Shown: positions 1-5,386, numbered from the stretch's first letter. The stretch is 6,079 bases of DNA from Thermoleophilia bacterium (GCA_017882555.1 JADGPH010000020.1:1-6079), one strand, 5' to 3'. Made by a program: numbers and translations. Notes: generated by a model from the sequence alone, not told the origin.

Positions 1-591
1 GTTGTTGCAGTCCGCCCTACTCACACTTGGACACGTTCTTCGCCTGAGCTCATTGACATCACGACACCGAGCATCACACTGCTCGCCATCGATCGCGACA
101 CCGCGCGCAGCATCCTAATCGCGACACCACTCGCCGGGGTCGTCTGGTCGGAGGACTACCCCACCGACGGATCGCTGGCATGCGCGACCGCCGTCATGGT
201 CGCCATCGATGAAGGCCGGTCGGATCCCTTTGGTGCATTCCACGTGGTCCGCACGGACGACGACACCACAATCGGCGACACTCTGTTTCACGGACCCCCG
301 GATGATCGCGGAATCGTCGATATCGGTTACGGGCTCGTGCCGTCCGCGCGCGGCCACGGATATGCGACCATTGCCGCCGTCGCGATGATCGAGTGGGCGT
401 TTACCCAGGCCGGCGTGACGCGTGTGACCGCCAATACGACCGACGACAATCTCGGCTCGGTCGCCGTGATGGAACGTTCCGGCATGAACGTCAGTCATGG
501 ACCCGGCGGACTCATGCGGGGGGTCGCCCTGCGAGGCCAGTGGACACCGCCGGGGTCCAATCGTCCTGACGATCCGGCCGCGCCCCACTAG
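1..591 (+). CDS. GNAT-family N-acetyltransferase, 5' end outside window
   Basis: The frame is open from base 1 to the TAG at 589-591, about 196 codons. It encodes a GNAT-fold protein, a family that moves an acetyl group from acetyl-CoA to an amine. The clearest sign is the acetyl-CoA pyrophosphate loop (motif A) at codons 113-123: V-P-S-A-R-G-H-G-Y-A-T, matching the family pattern R/Q-x-x-G-x-G/A after a beta strand (DIGYGLVP). A helix (AAVAMIEWAF), a strand (VTRVTANT) and the typical ending N-x-x-S-V-x-V-M-E-R-S-G-M follow. The first in-frame ATG is at 196. That start would remove the N-terminal part of the fold, and the upstream codons (LLAIDRDTARSIL) read like a normal GNAT N-terminus, so translation most likely begins before the window. 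No in-frame GTG or TTG exists upstream of 196. The substrate cannot be told. The proline-rich tail after codon 180 is probably disordered. Confidence 0.82.
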   Translation, partial: VVAVRPTHTWTRSSPELIDITTPSITLLAIDRDTARSILIATPLAGVVWSEDYPTDGSLACATAVMVAIDEGRSDPFGAFHVVRTDDDTTIGDTLFHGPPDDRGIVDIGYGLVPSARGHGYATIAAVAMIEWAFTQAGVTRVTANTTDDNLGSVAVMERSGMNVSHGPGGLMRGVALRGQWTPPGSNRPDDPAAPH

Positions 592-594
592 GAT
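566..594 (+). promoter_or_regulatory. Candidate sigma-70-type promoter of the mqnD cluster
   Basis: A -35-like CTGACG (566-571, 4 of 6 to TTGACA) and a -10-like TAGGAT (589-594, 4 of 6 to TATAAT, fits TANNNT) are separated by exactly 17 nt. Transcription would start near 600-602, giving a leader of about 27 nt before the GTG of the MqnD-type gene. The -10 overlaps the TAG stop of the upstream acetyltransferase. The palindrome ATGATCAT (593-600) covers the start-site side of the -10 and could be an operator or chance. This is prediction by eye only. Confidence 0.55.
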
Positions 595-627
595 GATCAT
601 GTTCTGTCAACGCACCGAGGAGCTCGC

Positions 628-1476
628 GTGGCATCGCAGCTGATCCGGATCGGCCACAGCCCTGACCCCGATGACGCATTCATGTTCTACGCGCTCGCAC
701 AGGGCCTGATCCCGACGAACGGCTTTCGTGTCGAACATGTTCTCCGGGATATCGAGACCCTGAACCGCTGGGCCGTCGAAGGCCGCCTTGAGGTGACCGC
801 GATCTCCGTCCACGCCTATGCGTACGTCTCCCACCACTACCGCCTGCTCCCCCACGGCGCGTCGATGGGCGAAAAATATGGCCCAATGGTCGTTGCGCGC
901 GAGCAGCTCGATCCCGCACAGCTGCCCTCGCTGCGCGTTGCAGTGCCCGGGACCTGGACGAGCGCCTTCCTTGAGCTGCAATTGGCGGTGGGTCGTATCG
1001 TCGATCCGGTGATCGTGCCGTTCGATGAGATTCTCGACGAGGTCGCCGCCGGCCACGTCGATGCCGGCCTGGTGATTCACGAGGGACAGCTGACCTATCA
1101 AACCCAAGGATTGGTCAGCATCCTCGACCTCGGCCAGTGGTGGGACGAACTCACCGGCGGGCTCCCCTTGCCGCTCGGGGCCAACGCGATACGTCGGGAT
1201 GTCGGTGATGACCAGACGATGCGCAGACTCTCGCACCTGCTGCGCGACAGCATCTCATACGCCCTTGAGCACCGCGAGCCGGCGCTGGTCCACGCCGAAC
1301 AGTTCGGTCGCGGACTCGACATGGACTTGGCCGACCGCTTCGTTGGCATGTACGTGAACGAGCGCACCCTCGACTACGGCGACGACGGTCGCGCCGCTGT
1401 CGACGAACTCCTGCGCCGCGGTGCGGAGGCAGGACTGTTGGCCGGCCCCGTCCCCGTGGACTTCATCGAGGACTGA
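628..1476 (+). CDS. mqnD: MqnD-type protein (1,4-dihydroxy-6-naphthoate synthase family; MqnA/MqnD/SBP)
   Basis: The 282-residue product belongs to the MqnA/MqnD family, which has a periplasmic-binding-protein-like fold but is cytoplasmic; no signal peptide is seen. MqnD converts cyclic dehypoxanthine futalosine to 1,4-dihydroxy-6-naphthoate in the futalosine route to menaquinone. Landmarks are the N-terminal strand and loop IRIGHSPDPDDAFMFYAL (6-23), D-I-E-T-L-N-R-W (41-48), G-A-S-M-G-x-x-Y-G-P-M-V-V-A (77-90), the L-V-I-H-E motif (148-152) holding the histidine that family knowledge marks as catalytic (here His151), and L-D-L-G-x-W-W (166-172) with L-P-L-G (181-184). Length is normal for the family. 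The GTG start is set by GAGGAG (617-622) five bases upstream. Classical MqnD proteins, as I recall them, have S-P-C-P-N-D where this one has S-P-D-P-D-D, so it belongs to a variant subclade often annotated simply as MqnA/MqnD/SBP family. It is the first gene of a tight cluster; no other mqn gene is in the window. Confidence 0.88.
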   Translation: MASQLIRIGHSPDPDDAFMFYALAQGLIPTNGFRVEHVLRDIETLNRWAVEGRLEVTAISVHAYAYVSHHYRLLPHGASMGEKYGPMVVAREQLDPAQLPSLRVAVPGTWTSAFLELQLAVGRIVDPVIVPFDEILDEVAAGHVDAGLVIHEGQLTYQTQGLVSILDLGQWWDELTGGLPLPLGANAIRRDVGDDQTMRRLSHLLRDSISYALEHREPALVHAEQFGRGLDMDLADRFVGMYVNERTLDYGDDGRAAVDELLRRGAEAGLLAGPVPVDFIED

Positions 1477-1480
1477 GACG

Positions 1481-1915
1481 GTGGCCGTGCGTGACTGGGA
1501 CGCCGAAATTGAACGGTGGACCGAGCGCTTTCGTGATGTGCCCAACCCCCCGGAGCCGTTTGCTCGTGCACTCCGGGAGGGGTGGACCCAGGAGGCCCGC
1601 GCGCAGCTGGCGGCCGATGCTCAGGCATACACCGAACGCACACGGGGCTTCGTGGCGCAAGTTGCCGAGTCCGGCTGGGACCTCGTGCGGCTCGATGCCA
1701 AATTCGGCAGCTGCGGCATCTGTGAGAAATATGTCGGCAAGGCCTATTCGCTGTGCGGCGAGCACCCCCAGCTGCCCGCGCCGCCGCCGCTGCCGATCTG
1801 CCCCGCCTGCCGGCACACCCTCAACCTGCTGACGCCGTTCTTTCTCCAGAGCACTGGGCTCGACATCGATGAGCTCGCAGCCGAATCCCAGCCGTTCGAC
1901 GACGGCGATCTGTGA
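1481..1915 (+). CDS. Small cysteine-rich, putative zinc-binding protein of unknown function
   Basis: This 144-residue protein starts with GTG four bases after the mqnD stop, so translational coupling is likely. GAGG (1468-1471) lies nine bases upstream. An in-frame GTG at 1487 and an ATG at 1421 fit worse. Residues 1-70 look helical and charged (many W, E, R). The second half carries two CxxC knuckles, Cys78/Cys81 (SCGIC) and Cys107/Cys110 (ICPAC), plus Cys92, His95 and His112, which could form a zinc ribbon. Between them lies G-K-A-Y-S-L-C-G-E-H-P-x-L-P, then a proline run and C-R-H. From memory this resembles the pattern C-x-x-C ... G-K-V-Y-S ... H-P-N-C-R-C at the end of phage Mu gpF-like minor head proteins, but there is no phage context. 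The tail (121-144) is acidic. I do not recognise the family. The neighbouring genes suggest a role with the MqnD-type protein or the membrane protein, which is inference only. Confidence 0.8.
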   Translation: MAVRDWDAEIERWTERFRDVPNPPEPFARALREGWTQEARAQLAADAQAYTERTRGFVAQVAESGWDLVRLDAKFGSCGICEKYVGKAYSLCGEHPQLPAPPPLPICPACRHTLNLLTPFFLQSTGLDIDELAAESQPFDDGDL

Positions 1916-1928
1916 GGCCGTCATCGGG

Positions 1929-2711
1929 ATGAGCTCAGGCTATTCGCCGCCTCCGGCCGCACCATTAGGCCTTGGCGGCATCATGCGCACCGCCTTAGCC
2001 ATGTACCGCGCGGCGCCACTGTCATTCGTGGTGGTGGCCCTCGTGAGCACGCTGCCCTACGAGCTCCTGCTTGCGGGGAGCCAAATCGCCTACGGCACGC
2101 CAGCGACCAGCATCCGTGTGCTGCTACGCGACGCCATCAGCCTAGTGCCCCAGCTCCTGCTCGGACAGCTTTCGGTCGCCGCCACCACCGTGATCGTGAT
2201 GCAGATGCTCAACGGAGAGTCCGCGCATGCCGGCTCTGCCCTGGAGCTTGTCGGCGAACGGTTCTGGCAACTTGCCGCCGTGGTGGTGGTCACGTCGGTC
2301 GGTATCGTCCTCGGATTCTTCGCCCTACTGATTCCGGGCCTCTATTTGGTCGTCGTGTGGCTGTTTGCGCCAATCGTCAGCGTGACCGAGGATCGTGCGC
2401 TCAGGAGCTCCATGGAGCGCAGCGCCGGCCTTGCCAAAGGCGTGTTCTGGTGGATTCTCGGCAGCTATCTGGCGATCCAGATCACCATCGCGCTGAGTGC
2501 ATTGCTGATCACCGAACTGATCAGCATCCCGCTCAACCCGATTGGGGGCACCCTTGGGACCGTCATCCGCGGCGTGGGTGCGTTTGTCGCCCTGACCGTC
2601 GTGGCCCCCGTCGCAAACGCCGGGGTGGCATTGCTCTACATCGACCGCCGCGTCCGGGAAGACAACGCCTGGCCGGGCCCAATCGGGGTCAAATCCACGC
2701 GGAATCCATGA
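1929..2711 (+). CDS. Polytopic membrane protein resembling the GPDPase membrane-domain / YciC-like group
   Basis: The 260-residue product has about six hydrophobic segments, near residues 30-50, 72-94, 113-131, 133-152, 173-200 and 214-238, so it is an integral inner-membrane protein. The stretch L-L-I-P-G-L-Y-L-V-V-V-W (133-144) followed by A-P-I-V and then a charged S-M-E-R-S-x-x-L-A-K-G-x-F-W-W (161-175) is typical of the glycerophosphodiester-phosphodiesterase membrane-domain and YciC-like families, most of which have no assigned function. No catalytic domain is attached. ATG 1929 is chosen because GAGG (1914-1917) lies 11 bases upstream and the gene then follows its neighbour by 13 bases. 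An in-frame ATG at 1869 would add 20 polar residues and overlap the upstream gene by 47 bases. The short C-terminal tail is polar and probably cytoplasmic. It is probably the third and last gene of the mqnD cluster. Confidence 0.82.
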   Translation: MSSGYSPPPAAPLGLGGIMRTALAMYRAAPLSFVVVALVSTLPYELLLAGSQIAYGTPATSIRVLLRDAISLVPQLLLGQLSVAATTVIVMQMLNGESAHAGSALELVGERFWQLAAVVVVTSVGIVLGFFALLIPGLYLVVVWLFAPIVSVTEDRALRSSMERSAGLAKGVFWWILGSYLAIQITIALSALLITELISIPLNPIGGTLGTVIRGVGAFVALTVVAPVANAGVALLYIDRRVREDNAWPGPIGVKSTRNP

Positions 2712-2727
2712 GCGCGACATGGCCTCG

Positions 2728-2757
2728 GACGGGGCGACGGCGCCGAGATTCCCCGTC
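2728..2757 (+). terminator. Candidate hairpin ending the mqnD cluster
   Basis: A perfect 7-bp inverted repeat, GACGGGG (2728-2734) with CCCCGTC (2751-2757), encloses a 16-base loop that itself contains GGCGCC. It begins 17 bases after the membrane-protein stop. An alternative overlapping fold pairs CTCGG (2724-2728) with CCGAG (2743-2747). The following bases (ACATCTTCC) have only a weak T content, so classical intrinsic termination is uncertain. Confidence 0.4.
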
Positions 2758-2762
2758 ACATC

Positions 2763-2791
2763 TTCCGAATCCCATCAGATCCCCATAACAA
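2763..2791 (+). promoter_or_regulatory. Weak candidate promoter for the Crp/Fnr-type gene
   Basis: An AT-richer patch stands out in this GC-rich region. TAACAA (2786-2791) could be a -10 box, and TTCCGA (2763-2768, 3 of 6 to TTGACA) lies 17 bases before it. The start site would be near 2798, leaving a leader of about 15 nt. No Shine-Dalgarno sequence is visible before ATG 2813, so the transcript may be short-leadered or poorly translated. The call is weak. Confidence 0.3.
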
Positions 2792-2812
2792 TTGGGTGCG
2801 ACACTTCTACTT

Positions 2813-3556
2813 ATGGCTACCGCACTCAAAGAAGTCTCCCAGTTGCCGGCGACGTCGAACCGCCAACGTTTGGCCTCCCGGCTCAGCATTGCCCGTATGG
2901 ATCTGTTTGCTGGACTGCCCGCAGCCGACCTCGCGATGTTGGAGAACCGCCTTCCCGTCGTGCGCTGGCCGCGTGGTGGCGAGGTCCCCGAACCACTGCT
3001 TCGACCCGATCACCTGTTCGTGGTTCGTACCGGCCGGATTGCGGTCTTTGAGTCCACGGCACCCGGTCATGAGGTCATGACTGCCATCCTCGATGAAGGT
3101 AACGTCTATTCAACCCTCGGAACCGCGACCGAACCGATGGTTGCCGCCCTCGAGGACGCGGCGGTGTCGCCACTGTCGGGCCAGTCGCTGGAAGCGCTGA
3201 TGTCGCGCTATCCACGCCTCGGTCGCAATGTGGCTCAGGTACTGTCTGAGCGCACGACGACACTCAGCCAGACCGTCGCGCTGATCAGCGAAATGCGCGT
3301 CGAAGACCGACTGCGTGCTCGGCTTCATCAATTGGCCGACCGCTTCGGCGTCGCGACCAAGGACGGCATCCAACTACGTCTGGACCTCACCCACGCACAG
3401 TGGGCGTCACTGGTCGGCGCATCGCGAGAAGCCGTGACGACGGGCTTCTCCAAACTGCGCACGGCTCGTCTGATCACCACCGACGGCCGGGAGATCATGA
3501 TCCCATGGCACGCGGTGCCGCCCGTCGCTCCGGACGCGCCGGCACACGCCGCCTAA
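2813..3556 (+). CDS. Crp/Fnr-superfamily transcriptional regulator
   Basis: The 247-residue protein has the Crp layout. Residues about 28-125 form a cyclic-nucleotide-binding-like beta barrel (DLFAGLPAADLAMLENRL; V-V-R-T-G-R-I-A-V-F-E at 70-80; A-I-L-D-E-G-N at 91-97). A long dimerisation helix spans about 134-175, and a winged helix-turn-helix lies at about 192-230 (L-T-H-A-Q-W-A-S-L-V-G-A-S-R-E-A-V-T-T-G-F-S-K-L), with the family's S-R-E in the recognition helix. Length is normal. The segment where cAMP-binding members have G-E-[LM]-x-L and R-[ST] reads S-T-L-G-T-A-T-E-P-M-V-A-A-L, so cAMP is unlikely to be the ligand. The protein contains no cysteine, so an FNR-type iron-sulphur cluster is excluded. 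ATG 2813 is chosen over an in-frame TTG at 2792 because it gives the normal N-terminus, though neither has a clear ribosome binding site. The gene stands alone. Targets are unknown, with autoregulation or the adjacent genes possible. Confidence 0.9.
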   Translation: MATALKEVSQLPATSNRQRLASRLSIARMDLFAGLPAADLAMLENRLPVVRWPRGGEVPEPLLRPDHLFVVRTGRIAVFESTAPGHEVMTAILDEGNVYSTLGTATEPMVAALEDAAVSPLSGQSLEALMSRYPRLGRNVAQVLSERTTTLSQTVALISEMRVEDRLRARLHQLADRFGVATKDGIQLRLDLTHAQWASLVGASREAVTTGFSKLRTARLITTDGREIMIPWHAVPPVAPDAPAHAA

Positions 3557-3597
3557 CGACACCCGTCCCCGGCTGGAAGTCCTCGGTCGCGGGTGAT

Positions 3598-3643
3598 GGG
3601 CCCGGCCAGATCTCCGGCGGATCGGGCCCGGTCGCCCCGGCCC
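3598..3643. terminator. GC-rich repeats and hairpins between convergent genes, possible bidirectional terminator
   Basis: The 106-bp gap between two convergent genes (stops at 3556 and 3663) holds GGGCCCGG twice in direct orientation (3598-3605 and 3624-3631). Two folds are possible. GGGCCCG (3598-3604) can pair with CGGGCCC (3623-3629). Alternatively GGGCC (3624-3628) pairs with GGCCC (3639-3643), continuing after one C-C mismatch to a four-base loop. Neither strand has a T tract next to the stem, so termination is inferred from position and structure only. Confidence 0.35.
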
Positions 3644-3662
3644 TAAGCAGGCCACGCGCGGG

Positions 3663-4130
3663 TTAGGCGCCCGCCCGCTTCAACGCCGCGATCGCGGTGC
3701 GCAACGCCCCAAGGTCACGCACAACGGCCGCGGCATCACCGGTACCGGCCGATCCCGCGATCGCCGACATTTGCACCACGACGGCCCCGAGGGGTCCTGT
3801 GATCGCCTTGCGCTGTTGCTCGAGGCGGACGTCGTCGACCTCCTCGGCCATCAGGCGGTGCAATCCGATCTGGGCCTGTTGGGATGAACTCTCCAGCAGG
3901 GGCGCCGCTAACTTGGCCTGTCCCGCCGTGATCGACGCCCCGTGCGCCCCGAGCGCCTCAACAAACGTCCGGACCGCAGTGACACTCGAGGCCGAGTCAC
4001 TCAAGAACACCTGCGGCCCCACACGCGTCCCCGACGGCAGGCTCGAGGTCGGCGTCGGCAGCGACGCGGCACCGCAGCCAGCGGCCAGCAGGCACATCGG
4101 AACCAGTATTCCTGCGGTGAGGCGGCGCAT
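3663..4130 (-). CDS. Small secreted lipoprotein of unknown function
   Basis: The 155-residue product begins with a lipoprotein signal peptide: M-R-R, a hydrophobic core (L-T-A-G-I-L-V-P-M-C-L) and the lipobox L-A-A-G-C with Cys19 as the lipidated residue. It should be anchored on the outer face of the cytoplasmic membrane. A short Ser/Thr/Pro linker (about 22-36) follows. The rest is Ala-rich and predicted mainly helical (for example T-A-V-R-T-F-V-E-A-L-G at 51-61 and A-A-L-K-R-A at 148-153), like a small helical bundle, with no cysteine after Cys19. The frame stays open upstream to 4307, but ATG 4130 is right because it gives the signal peptide and has GAGAGGG about five bases upstream. I do not recognise the family. 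It lies downstream of the oxidoreductase on the same strand, but a hairpin and 173 bp separate them, so it probably has its own promoter. Confidence 0.8.
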   Translation of the reverse strand: MRRLTAGILVPMCLLAAGCGAASLPTPTSSLPSGTRVGPQVFLSDSASSVTAVRTFVEALGAHGASITAGQAKLAAPLLESSSQQAQIGLHRLMAEEVDDVRLEQQRKAITGPLGAVVVQMSAIAGSAGTGDAAAVVRDLGALRTAIAALKRAGA

Positions 4131-4217
4131 CACAACCCTCTCAGGTCTCACGACAGCATTCCTCAACACCACCGCGTTGAAGAATTGTCCCACGAACGTC
4201 GGCCGATCAGCCAACGC

Positions 4218-4230
4218 CACCACGATGGTG
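4218..4230. repeat. Small inverted repeat upstream of the lipoprotein gene
   Basis: CACCA-CGA-TGGTG is a perfect 5-bp inverted repeat with a three-base spacer, about 88 bases upstream of the lipoprotein start. It could be a protein-binding site, but a repeat this short is also expected by chance. I saw no convincing -35/-10 pair in 4131-4259. Confidence 0.2.
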
Positions 4231-4259
4231 ACATGCGCGACGATTCGTGCACACCGCGA

Positions 4260-4296
4260 CGGGTATGGCGACCGACGTGAACGGCCACCATACCCG
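4260..4296 (-). terminator. Strong hairpin downstream of the oxidoreductase gene
   Basis: CGGGTATGG (4260-4268) and CCATACCCG (4288-4296) are perfect 9-bp complements, with a 19-base loop that can add an inner CCG/CGG pair (4272-4274 with 4282-4284). The structure begins seven bases beyond the TGA of the minus-strand oxidoreductase, the usual place for a terminator. The bases transcribed after it (TCGCGGTGTGCACG) contain no T tract, so this would be a tail-less terminator or a 3'-end stabilising stem. Confidence 0.6.
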
Positions 4297-4303
4297 CCTG
4301 CGC

Positions 4304-5245
4304 TCACGGGATGAACACCAGCTTGCCGCGCCCGTGGCCGGTCTCCGCGATGCGATGGGCCTCTGCGGCCCGCTCAAGCGGAAATGCTTCCCGCACGAAC
4401 GGTCGCAGCGTGCCGGCCTCGACCATGTCCGCAATCGTCTTCATCTGCGCACCATCGGGTCGCACCAACAAGCTCGTCGCGCGAACCCCATGCGCCTCAG
4501 CATCTTCTGGTGGCAGTGGCCCGAGAATCGACACCATGATCCCACCCCTGCGCAACACACCCCATGAGCGTTGACGTATGTCCCCGCCGCGGCTTTCCAG
4601 TACCACGTCGGCGTCACTGACGACGTCCTCGAACCGTGTGGTCGAGTAGTCGATCGGAATGTCCACGCCGAGGTCGCGCAAGGTCTGCTGGTTTTCGGTG
4701 GACGCCGTCCCGGCGACGCGTGCCCCACGCGCTTTCGCCATCTGCACCGCCATCGATCCGACCCCCCCGGCCGCTGCGTGCACGAGAATCAGTTGCCCGG
4801 CCTGCAGATCGGCGGCATCCAGTGCCTGGATCGCGGTAAGCCCTACGAGCGGCAACGATGCGGCTTCGGGATGACTCACGTTCTTCGGCTTGTGTGCCAG
4901 ATCTGCCGCTGGCGCCGCCACGTATTCGGCATACCCACCCGCGACCTTCGGGAACTTGGGCAGCCCAAATACCTCATCACCGACGGCGAACCCCTCCACG
5001 CCGGGCCCAACGGCCTCGACCACGCCAGAGATGTCCCACCCCAGAATGACTGGCGGCTCGACCCCACGGCTGACCATCAGCCCACCGGTGCGCCGAGTCT
5101 TCCAGTCGACGGGGTTGATACCCGCGGCAGCCACCCGCACCAGGACCTCGCCCTCGCCTGCCTCAGGACGTGGGACCACCTCGAGGCGAAGCTCCTCGGG
5201 ATCGCCCCACTGGTGGGTGACAAGTGCTCGCATCGTGCCCGCCAT
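4304..5245 (-). CDS. NADP-dependent MDR-family oxidoreductase (quinone-oxidoreductase-like, zinc-free)
   Basis: The 313-residue protein is a medium-chain dehydrogenase/reductase of the quinone oxidoreductase type, a cytosolic NADPH-dependent enzyme group reducing quinones, enones or related carbonyls. Residues 5-120 form the GroES-like catalytic domain, with R-V-A-A-A-G-I-N-P-V-D-W-K (37-49), G-W-D-I-S-G-V-V-E-A-V-G (69-80) and G-G-Y-A-E-Y-V (103-109). The Rossmann domain follows with H-A-A-A-G-G-V-G-S-M-A-V-Q-M-A-K (156-171), carrying the G-G-V-G nucleotide loop at 160-163. L-P-L-V-G-L-T-A-I-Q-A-L (131-142) and the C-terminal H-G-R-G-K-L-V-F (304-311) are also typical. Neither the zinc-site pattern nor any cysteine is present. 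ATG 5245 is supported by GGAGG five bases upstream; an in-frame GTG at 5257 would contain that site. One oddity is E-S-R-G-G-D (217-222), where most relatives have D-x-V-G-G. Physiological substrate unknown. It is divergent from the transketolase gene. Confidence 0.92.
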   Translation of the reverse strand: MAGTMRALVTHQWGDPEELRLEVVPRPEAGEGEVLVRVAAAGINPVDWKTRRTGGLMVSRGVEPPVILGWDISGVVEAVGPGVEGFAVGDEVFGLPKFPKVAGGYAEYVAAPAADLAHKPKNVSHPEAASLPLVGLTAIQALDAADLQAGQLILVHAAAGGVGSMAVQMAKARGARVAGTASTENQQTLRDLGVDIPIDYSTTRFEDVVSDADVVLESRGGDIRQRSWGVLRRGGIMVSILGPLPPEDAEAHGVRATSLLVRPDGAQMKTIADMVEAGTLRPFVREAFPLERAAEAHRIAETGHGRGKLVFIP

Positions 5246-5281
5246 GACCGCCTCCACATTGTTGACACTCTCATGGTTTGC

Positions 5282-5287
5282 AGATTA
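5282..5287 (-). promoter_or_regulatory. Candidate -10 box for the oxidoreductase gene
   Basis: Read on the minus strand this is TAATCT, matching TANNNT (4 of 6 to TATAAT). Transcription would start near 5275, giving a leader of about 30 nt that contains the GGAGG site before ATG 5245. I see no good -35 at 16-18 bases upstream, where the sequence is very GC-rich. Confidence 0.4.
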
Positions 5288-5297
5288 CCCACCCCGG

Positions 5298-5363
5298 CGG
5301 CGAAGAGCGCCGTGGCCAGCTTGGTGCGTCCCGCGGCACCACCGATGTCGGCTCGGCGACGAG
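5298..5363. repeat. Three small tandem hairpins in the divergent intergenic region
   Basis: Three short perfect inverted repeats follow one another about ten bases apart: CGGCG/CGCCG (5298-5312, five-base loop), TGGTGC/GCACCA (5322-5341, eight-base loop) and CTCG/CGAG (5352-5363, GCGA loop). They lie between the candidate promoters of the divergent genes. They may be operator sites or a transcribed leader, but in DNA this rich in G and C some such stems arise by chance. Confidence 0.3.
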
Positions 5364-5380
5364 GGCAACGGCACGGGCGG

Positions 5381-5386
5381 TAGACT
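5381..5386 (+). promoter_or_regulatory. tkt: Candidate -10 box for the transketolase gene
   Basis: TAGACT fits the TANNNT pattern and would place the transcription start near 5393, with a leader of about 29 nt containing the GAAAGG ribosome binding site (5411-5416). The -35 region is poor; the best match, GCGACG (5356-5361), has a 19-base spacer. Confidence 0.45.

Noticed and set aside
115..600. Minus-strand open frame opposite the acetyltransferase
   Set aside because: The plus strand carries clear GNAT motifs; the antisense product has no recognisable features.
607..1236. Minus-strand open frame (209 codons) opposite mqnD
   Set aside because: It is antisense to a well-supported gene, with no ribosome binding site or domain.
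1421..1480. ATG at 1421 as start of the cysteine protein
   Set aside because: It lies deep inside mqnD, and the added residues are out-of-frame mqnD sequence. GTG 1481 follows GAGG at proper spacing.
1481..1915. Prophage remnant, based on the Mu gpF-like cysteine pattern
   Set aside because: No other phage gene, attachment site or compositional break is nearby; the protein sits in a tight metabolic gene cluster.
4131..4307. N-terminal extension of the lipoprotein frame up to 4307
   Set aside because: The extension would bury the signal peptide about 59 residues inside the protein. The start at 4130 has a good ribosome binding site and a complete lipobox.
5262..5267. Perfect TTGACA on the plus strand as a -35 for transketolase
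   Set aside because: No acceptable -10 lies 16-18 bases downstream, and it falls in the leader of the divergent gene. TAGACT at 5381 is better placed.
4571..5383. Long plus-strand open frame (270 codons) antisense to the oxidoreductase
   Set aside because: It mirrors the oxidoreductase, whose protein is a clear family member. The antisense product is low-complexity with no domain and arises from third-position GC bias.
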